A stretch of 64,000 bases of DNA from Powellomyces hirtus (taxonomy: Eukaryota > Chytridiomycota > Chytridiomycetes > Spizellomycetales > Powellomycetaceae): positions 496,001 to 560,000 of the forward strand of contig JAHLKG010000015.1 in assembly GCA_025526995.1 (NCBI GenBank), given 5' to 3'. A program made the translations under genes and the position numbers. This document shows positions 58,233 to 64,000 of this stretch, in pieces. How positions within the stretch are numbered: the stretch's first letter is position 1; the number at the start of each line of letters is the position of its first letter. Below the pieces are notes generated by a model, which saw only the letters and a list, made by a program, of their open reading frames with translations, did no database searches and was not told where the DNA came from.

Positions 58233-60250
58233 GCTATGCTCAACCCTCAGGTACCAAGGGGTATCTGGTTTGGGATCCTATCACTGACAAGGTTGAAGTG
58301 TCACGAGACGTGATCTTCAAAGAAGACTTGGGGCTCGAACCCAAATATCAGCAGGATCCAGCACATCTTGACCTTCTAGATGAGGAGAGTCAGGAGGATG
58401 ACGTCGAATACACCGTGGAGGCGATTATCGACGAGCGCCGCAGTAAGGCGCACACAAAAGAGTACTTGGTTAAGTGGGAGGGATATCAAGAACCTACGTG
58501 GGAGTCCCGACTTTCACTACTCGATACTACCGCATTGGATGACTGGGAGAATCGAGTCGCCGCGTACGATGTCGGCACACAACGAAATGACCCCATCGCT
58601 GCATACGCCGCCCGCGCGCGGACTCAAGCAACGATCAACGAAGACGCCATGACATGGAAGCAAGCGATGAAAACCCCTCAGAAGGAGGAATTTCTCAAGG
58701 CTGCACGCATTGAGTACCAATCCCTAGTCGACAACGGTACATGGGAACTCACCAAGCGTCCACGTAACAAGCGCGTGATCGGCACAACATGGGTCTTTCG
58801 AACGAAGGTCAATCCCGATGGCACCTTTAACAAGTTCAAAGCCAGAGCAGTGGCTCAAGGCTTCTCTCAACAACCCGGTCACGACTTTGGTGATACATAC
58901 TCACCGACGCTACCATTCACAGCGCTACGCCTCTTCTTGGCGTATTGTGTTCAGCACGGGCTGGACATCCACAGTATGGATGCTGTTACCGCCTTCCTTA
59001 ACAGTGATATTGATAAGGATATCTATATCGAGCAGTTTGAGGGATTCGAAGACCCGGATCACCCCAAAGGCGATTGGGTCCTGAAGCTACTGAAAGCTCT
59101 CTACGGCCTGAAGCAATCACCTCTTCTTTGGTATGAGACCTTGAAGACTGCACTGTTAAAGCTCGGCTACAAAGCGGTTTCTGTATGCCCGTGTATCTTT
59201 TTCAAATACGCGACAGACAACCGTACACCTCCGTCAAACGACAACTTGATCCTTATTATGGTCTTCGTCGACGACCTGCTGATTGCAGCGAAGGATCAGG
59301 AGATTCTGGCAAACAGCAAAATGGAGCTACATTCGAAGTTCAAGTTTACGGAACAAGGTCACGTAACCAGTCACCTTGGTCTCGTCTACAAATATGACTT
59401 TGACTCTCCTGTTCGTACCCTCAAAATCTCAAATGTCAAGTACATCGACGACGCTCTTGAACAATTCGGCATGAGCGACTGCCATCCTGTCTCCACTCCG
59501 TACACCGTGTCAGCGCGTAACCAACAACCGGAGGATTCGACCCCATTCACGAATCTGAAAATGTATCAGGAAGCAGTGGGGGTCCTCACTTGGGCCTCCA
59601 TCACATGGCGATGGGATATCGCCACTGCAGTCGGTTACGTTGCGCGCCGCGTTGCCGCACCTACCAACTCCGACTGGAACAATGTTAAGCGCATTTTCCG
59701 CTATTTAAAGGGTACCCGCGATTATGCCCTCAAGTTTACATCCGAACGAAATGATCCACGTGGTCTACGCGTATTCACGGATGCGGATTATGCCGGAGAA
59801 CTCACCGACCGGACGTCCACTACAGGTATTTTGGCCCTTTACAATGGGTTTCCTGTTCTGTGGAAAAGCAGCAAGCAGAAGTGCTCCGCCCAAAGTACAA
59901 CCGAAGCGGAGTATATAGCTGCAAGTACCGGTCACAACGAAGCCAAATGGCTACGCCAACTCTTGGCGGAAGTTTTGGGACCTCAACCGGATTACAAATC
60001 TCGACCGGTCCCTCTCCATGTCGATAATCAGAGCGCCGGGGCCTTGATTCAGTCTAAGGCTATCAACCAACGCACCAAACACATCGACGTTTGGTACCAC
60101 GCTATACGCGATTCGTTCGCGAAGCAGATTATCGAAATCATCGACACCATTACGGAAGATCAATTGGCCGACATCTTTACGAAGCCTTTCCCAGCCGTGA
60201 AACATAAGGACACTGTCCTGAGGATTACGAATGGGACTCATTATATTTGA
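58226..60250 (+). pseudogene. element C chromodomain-RT-RNase H segment
   Basis: 674 residues in the -1 frame relative to the integrase segment. It starts with the end of the integrase region (VGYAQPSGTKGYLVWDPITD). It then carries a chromodomain at ~58,405-58,560 (VEYTVEAIIDERRSK, EYLVKWEGYQEPTWESRLSL). RT follows: VIGTTWVFRTKVNPDGTFNK, HSMDAVTAFLNSDIDKDIYI, YGLKQSPLLWYETLKTALLK, and catalytic FVDDLLIAAKD. RNase H has FTDADYAGELTDRTSTTG, AQSTTEAEYIAASTGHNEAK and ADIFTKPFP. Catalytic residues look intact. Confidence 0.92.
58405..58560 (+). other. chromodomain coding region inside the copia polyprotein
   Basis: About 50 residues with the chromodomain fold pattern: an EYTVEAIIDERR strand, an EYLVKWEGYQEPTWE core and an ALDDWENR helix. 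The three aromatic-cage positions that bind methyl-lysine in HP1 are all aromatic here (Y of EYTVE, W and Y of KWEGY). It lies after the integrase, as in Ty3/gypsy chromoviruses, but in a Ty1/copia gene order. Confidence 0.85.
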
Positions 60251-60354
60251 TGAACGCATACGCAATGAGGGCGCGCCTACGGAAGCACACCGAGCTCAAG
60301 TGTTACTTGCTGCACGTCAGGAGAATTACTCACAACACTGGCTTACCTTGGCAT

Positions 60355-60978
60355 CTACACCGCAATTGCGGAACCCGCAGCAATGCCCCCCACGGAGGAT
60401 GGGCCTGCCCCTCCTCCACCATCCTCATCGCTTGAGGGTGAGCGTCGGCTTGAAGAACCCGATGGTCCCTCCAACTCCTCGGCTGCCCCCTCCTCCTCCT
60501 CCTCTTCCTCATCATTATATGGAGCTTCCCGCTCCAGGATGTCCCACATCCTCTTCACCTCCGCTACAGACTTCTTGTCCGCAGCCCTCTTCTTCGCCTG
60601 GGCCGTATCCTTGCCCTTCCCAACCGCCAGCTTCCGGCTCCGCCGGTCCTCTAGTATGGACCTCAGTCCATCAAGCGTCCCGGTCGCCCGTGCGCGACCC
60701 AGAGGCGTACCAGACCTCGCCCGGTCTTTCACCCGGTCTTTCGCCTGCTTGCTGTGACGTTCAAGGACCCCTTGACGGTCCTTGCGGTGGAACTGTCGGG
60801 CATGCGCCGCCGACATCGTTCGAATCTCCGCTCGGGACAACCCCGCAGCGGGTGCACCTCCCTGTGGGGCAGAGGGCACCACTGACGACGGCACAGCAGG
60901 AGCTGTGGTCATCGCAGGAGCGGTTACCGGCGGTCCCGTCTTTCTCGCCGTCTGCTTCGCTTTGCCTGAACCTGACAA
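60355..60978 (-). CDS. antisense ORF between RNase H and 3' LTR of element C
   Basis: A minus-strand frame of up to 207 codons. The first in-frame ATG is about 22 codons in (MTTAPAV). The protein is Ala/Pro-rich at the N-terminus and then very basic and helical (LSRAEIRTMSAAHARQFHRK, DRQGVLERHSKQAKDRVKDR, KKRAADKKSVAEVKRMWDIL). It ends in an acidic Glu run plus Ser/Gly. The charged, patterned composition looks like protein rather than chance, while the plus-strand reading is Pro/Ser/Arg noise. No family recognised. It could be a captured host fragment, an element-encoded accessory protein, or a G/C-rich shadow ORF. Confidence 0.4.
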   Translation of the reverse strand: MSGSGKAKQTARKTGPPVTAPAMTTAPAVPSSVVPSAPQGGAPAAGLSRAEIRTMSAAHARQFHRKDRQGVLERHSKQAKDRVKDRARSGTPLGRARATGTLDGLRSILEDRRSRKLAVGKGKDTAQAKKRAADKKSVAEVKRMWDILEREAPYNDEEEEEEEGAAEELEGPSGSSSRRSPSSDEDGGGGAGPSSVGGIAAGSAIAV

Positions 60979-61151
60979 CTACACCGGCACATTGTTAGAG
61001 CTTACGCCTCATTTGCGCGGATCTCATAGACGTACCCTAGCCATTCCTCGTCTTCTTAAATTGTAATAAATGGGGGTATGTGGGGTGTGTGCGCGGGGCT
61101 GTGTAGTAAAAGTAGATAGAGCAACTCTCTCACTGCCAGACTGACAGGTCT

Positions 61152-61160
61152 GAGTGGGGG
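61152..61160 (+). other. polypurine tract of element C
   Basis: GAGTGGGGG (one interrupting T) immediately before the TGTTAG start of the 3' LTR, in the position where the plus-strand primer of reverse transcription is required. Confidence 0.65.
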
Positions 61161-61399
61161 TGTTAGCACGTACAGACTCTGTCATCGAGTCATAACTGCG
61201 CCATCGCAGGGCGTATCACGCGATCACGTGAGCCCACGTGATCAACTCCGATATAAGTAGTTTTCCTTCCATACTTAATATATCGGTGGGACTTTTCTCT
61301 TTTTCTCCAGTAGAGCGGGATTAAGATACTTCGTTGTTCTGCTCAGTCAACTACCCTAAAGCTTCCTCAACTATCTACTCAGATACTCTCAGACCAACA
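61161..61399 (+). repeat. 3' LTR of element C
   Basis: 239 bp, same ends and length as the 5' LTR. Three differences (C here for T in the 5' LTR): ACAGACT(C/T)TGTC, ACTT(C/T)GTTG and AACTAC(C/T)CTAAAG. It is followed by the target duplication GGTTC. Confidence 0.95.
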
Positions 61400-64000
61400 G
61401 GTTCCCATGTAGGGTCGGCCCATCCTGCCCATTTGACCAAGAGGTTTCGCTTATGGCGCCGTTCATCAATGATGTCTTCAACAACCCATTCTTGTTCTCC
61501 TCGAACTTCGATTGGTTTGGGTGGTTGTTCGACTTCGCGTTGTGGATACTGGTCTATTGCGTGAGGGCGTAGGATATCAACGTGGAAGACAGGCCAAATG
61601 CCACTAATCTTTGAAGGCGAAAGGTCGAGTTCATAGGTATCAGGGTGATCACCTTTGGCAATGACTTTGTAGGGTCCAATCCATATGGTAGAGAATCGGG
61701 GACCTCTTCTTATGTCAACCTCGAGGTCTATACCCTTGCGATTGAGATCAACGAGATCTCCAATATTGTAAGCGATAGAAGTGCGGCCTTTGTCATGTTG
61801 TCGGGCGTATTCATCTTGTGCTCGACGTAGATTTTCGCGTACGATTCGGGCTATCTCTTCTTGTCCCTTATGGTATCTTTCGAGCTCGGCCTTGTCGACT
61901 CCGCGTAGACAAAGTTCTTGTCCTTCTAGGAGTGGATTCCATCCAGGTAAGATGACTGTACGGCCAAGGTCTACTTCGAATGGTGTCAGGCCTTCATTTT
62001 CGCTTCTAGGGGCAGTGTTGAAGGCGAATTCCACAAGTGGGAGTAACTTCTTCCAATTGCTCTTATTGTAGTTGAGATACTGCTTAAAGATTCTCTTCAG
62101 TGTTTGAATGGCTCGTTCAACTTTCCCATCAGTTTGCTGGTGTCGAGCTGTGGCGAATTCGTGTTTAACGCCGAGTAAGATATCAAAAGCGAGGAAAAAA
62201 TCTGAAAGTGCTCGAGGTTCGCGGTCCGTAACAAAGACTTTTGGAGTCCCGACATATTTCCATACTCGATCCAGAAAAACGGCAGCAAGTTCTTTACCGC
62301 CAATGTTCTTGTTGACTGCTGAAAGGATAGCACGTCCTGATAGATAGTCAATACAGGCGAGACATGCTTCATCTCCGATATAGAAGATATCGAATCCAAT
62401 GGTATGCCATCTTCCCAATGGCACAGGAAGTGGTCGTAGAAATCAGTAACGACGATGACCAGGTTTGAATTGTCGGCAGGATTTACATGTTCCGACATAC
62501 TTCATGACGTCTTGTCGAACGTTGGGCCAATAGTAATCGACAAGGATTCGAGCGAGTGTTTTCTTAACGCCCAGGTGACCTCCAGTGGCTAAATCATCGT
62601 GAAATTGTCGTAAGACTTTTGGGCGTAGGCTTTCAGGTACATAAAGACGTCCTTCGTGGCGAGCGATTCCATCTTGGAAAGTATACCGTCGTTCTTTTGC
62701 GGTCTTTTCGTGATTGGGTTTCTTACAAATCTCTTCGAGATATTCCGAGTAGGGATCAATGGCTAAAGCTTGTTTCCATTCTTGGATAGAATACGTTGGT
62801 GTCGTGCGAAGATCAATTGTTGTTCCGGCTATAGGAGGAATGCCATCCATCATGTTGTTGACCTGAGTATGCATATCGATACGTCTTTGACATTCAACAC
62901 AATGTGGAGCGTAAATAGCACTTTGGGAGAGAATGTCCGCAATATGATTCCACCTCCCTGGAATGTACTGAATCGTAAAATCGTATTCTTGTAGAATCTC
63001 GACCCATCGAGCTTGTCTTTGGCTAAGGTGAGGTTGTGTTTGGATAAATTCTAAGCCTTTGTGATCGCTGAAGCACCGAAATGGACGTCCAACCAGGTAT
63101 GGTCTATTGGCTACAAGCATCTTGACTAATGTGAGTAGTTCTTGTTCGTGTGTCGGATACCGATTCTCAGCGCCCTTCATCTTGCGAGAATAGAAAACGA
63201 CAGGTCGGAGGCGAGGTAATTGTTTCCATTCGCCGACGAGACGAGGAAGATTCGTTGGTATGGTCTCGTCATCATATGGTTGTCCGATCCATCCAGCAAT
63301 AGCGTAGCCAGACGAATCTGTGTAGACGTAGATAGGTTTACTTTCATCGATAGTTGCTAGAGCTGGCGCGTTGATAAGTGCTTCCTTCAGTTTCTGGAAT
63401 GCTTGCTCTTGATCGGCTTCCCATTGGAACTTGACTTTCGCTGATTGAATGTTGGATAATGGAAGAGCAATATTCGAATAATCTTTGACAAAGTCAAGGA
63501 AATAGTTGGCGAGGCCAAGGAATGATTGAACTCCTTTTGTCGTCGTAGGTCTAGGCCAGTCCTTAATCACTTGGATCTTTGAAGGGGCGATGCGAATTCC
63601 ATTTCGACCCAAGACGTGTCCACACCATTCAACTTCAGGCACGGTCCAGACACATTTAGACGGTTTGACGTAAAGTTGATGTTCTTCGAGCTTCTTGAGG
63701 ACTAGGTCTACGTGTTTCTGATGTTCCTCCAATGTCTTTGAGAAGATGAGGATATCGTCGAGATATGAGTTAACGAAATCGTTGTAGTCTTTGTGAAAAA
63801 CTTTGTTCATTAATCGTTGGAATGCGGCAGGAGCATTGGTTAAGCCGAAAGGCATGACGAGGTATTCGAAATGACCAAATCTTGTGCGTATGGCGGTCTT
63901 TTCCCGATCTTGTTTTCGAATGAGCAAACGATGATAGGCTTCCTTAATATCGATAAGACTGAAGTATTCGCATCCTTGAATTCGGTCACGCATTTCGCGG
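61400..64000 (-). pseudogene. element B pol (RT-RNase H-integrase-chromodomain), right portion, 5' partial
   Basis: Ty3/gypsy order, minus strand, running in from beyond the window. RT: FSLIDIKEAYHRLLIRKQDR, YLVMPFGLTNAPAAFQRLMN and catalytic NSYLDDILIFSK. RNase H: PIYVYTDSSGYAIAGWIGQP, RWVEILQEYDFTIQYIPGRW. Integrase: zinc finger (HDDLATGGHLGVKKTL...CKSCRQF), then GFDIFYIGDE, FVTDREP and QQTDGKVERAIQTLKR for D, D and E. The chromodomain (EWVVEDIIDERRHKRNLLVK, WAGWADPTWEP) is cut by element C. One in-frame TGA at 62443-62445, after KPGHRRY, interrupts the frame between the zinc finger and the integrase core. The frame resumes without a shift. Confidence 0.9.

Larger units (their letters stand above)
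55224..61399 (+). mobile_element. element C: Ty1/copia LTR retrotransposon with a chromodomain
   Basis: 6,176 bp bounded by two 239-bp LTRs (TGTTAGCA...CCAACA) and a 5-bp target duplication GGTTC (55219-55223 and 61400-61404). Order: LTR, primer-binding site, gag, protease, integrase, chromodomain, RT, RNase H, ~900 bp with an antisense ORF, polypurine tract, LTR. Integrase before RT defines Ty1/copia. One in-frame stop and one frameshift break the polyprotein, so this copy is probably not autonomous, although the LTRs differ at only three sites. Confidence 0.95.

Noticed and set aside
60231..60998. Plus-strand 255-codon ORF after copia RNase H
   Set aside because: Pro/Ser/Arg-rich reading with no pattern. 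The minus-strand reading of the same DNA is the more protein-like.
1..64000. CRISPR arrays, bacterial operons, ribosome-binding sites, rRNA
   Set aside because: Spliced eukaryotic genes throughout. The only tandem array (54,931-55,078) has no spacers.

Overview
The window is nuclear DNA of a flagellated (zoosporic) fungus, most likely a chytrid-grade lineage. This is inferred from gene content, not from a database match. Genes are dense, lie on both strands, and most are broken by short introns (about 55-100 nt) with GTRNGT donors and YAG acceptors. Flagellar genes are present (delta-tubulin and a PIERCE-type microtubule inner protein), together with proteins usually associated with holozoans (vinculin, nicastrin). 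Fungal hallmarks are also present: a WOPR/Gti1-Pac2 regulator and a Yop1-type ER shaper.

Region 1-51,331 is host DNA. In order it holds: the 3' end of an unrecognised gene; a HIRIP3-like histone chaperone (+); a multi-pass membrane protein (-); an F-BAR/PH/C2/RasGAP protein (-); about 3 kb without a convincing gene; a WOPR transcription factor (+); a TTC33-like TPR protein (+); DDI1 (-); a probably mitochondrial aldo/keto reductase (+); VPS16 (+); a small secreted Cys-rich/Ig-like protein (+); an ankyrin/coiled-coil/RasGEF (-); HGH1 (+); vinculin (-); Yop1/REEP (+); the PdxT/SNO glutaminase of vitamin B6 synthesis (-); a large PLP-dependent decarboxylase (-); deoxyhypusine synthase (+); mitochondrial release factor 2 (-); delta-tubulin (+); a PIERCE-like flagellar protein (+); nicastrin (-); and HSP90 (-). 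Several genes share themes: Ras switching (one GAP, one GEF), translation (HGH1, DHPS, RF2), flagellum (delta-tubulin next to PIERCE) and B6 (PLP synthesis next to a PLP enzyme). For most genes I worked out exon joins that give whole-codon reading frames.

Region 51,332-64,000 is a transposon nest. A 455-bp TA-flanked inverted-repeat element (MITE-like) lies upstream of HSP90. It is followed by the gag/protease end of a plus-strand Ty3/gypsy-like element (A). Element A is cut off by a minus-strand Ty3/gypsy chromovirus (B), which is itself split by a nearly complete Ty1/copia element (C, 55,224-61,399). C has 239-bp LTRs that differ at three sites, a 5-bp target duplication (GGTTC), a primer-binding site matching the anticodon half of initiator tRNA-Met, one in-frame stop, one frameshift and, unusually, a chromodomain between integrase and reverse transcriptase. 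B resumes right of C and runs off the window end.
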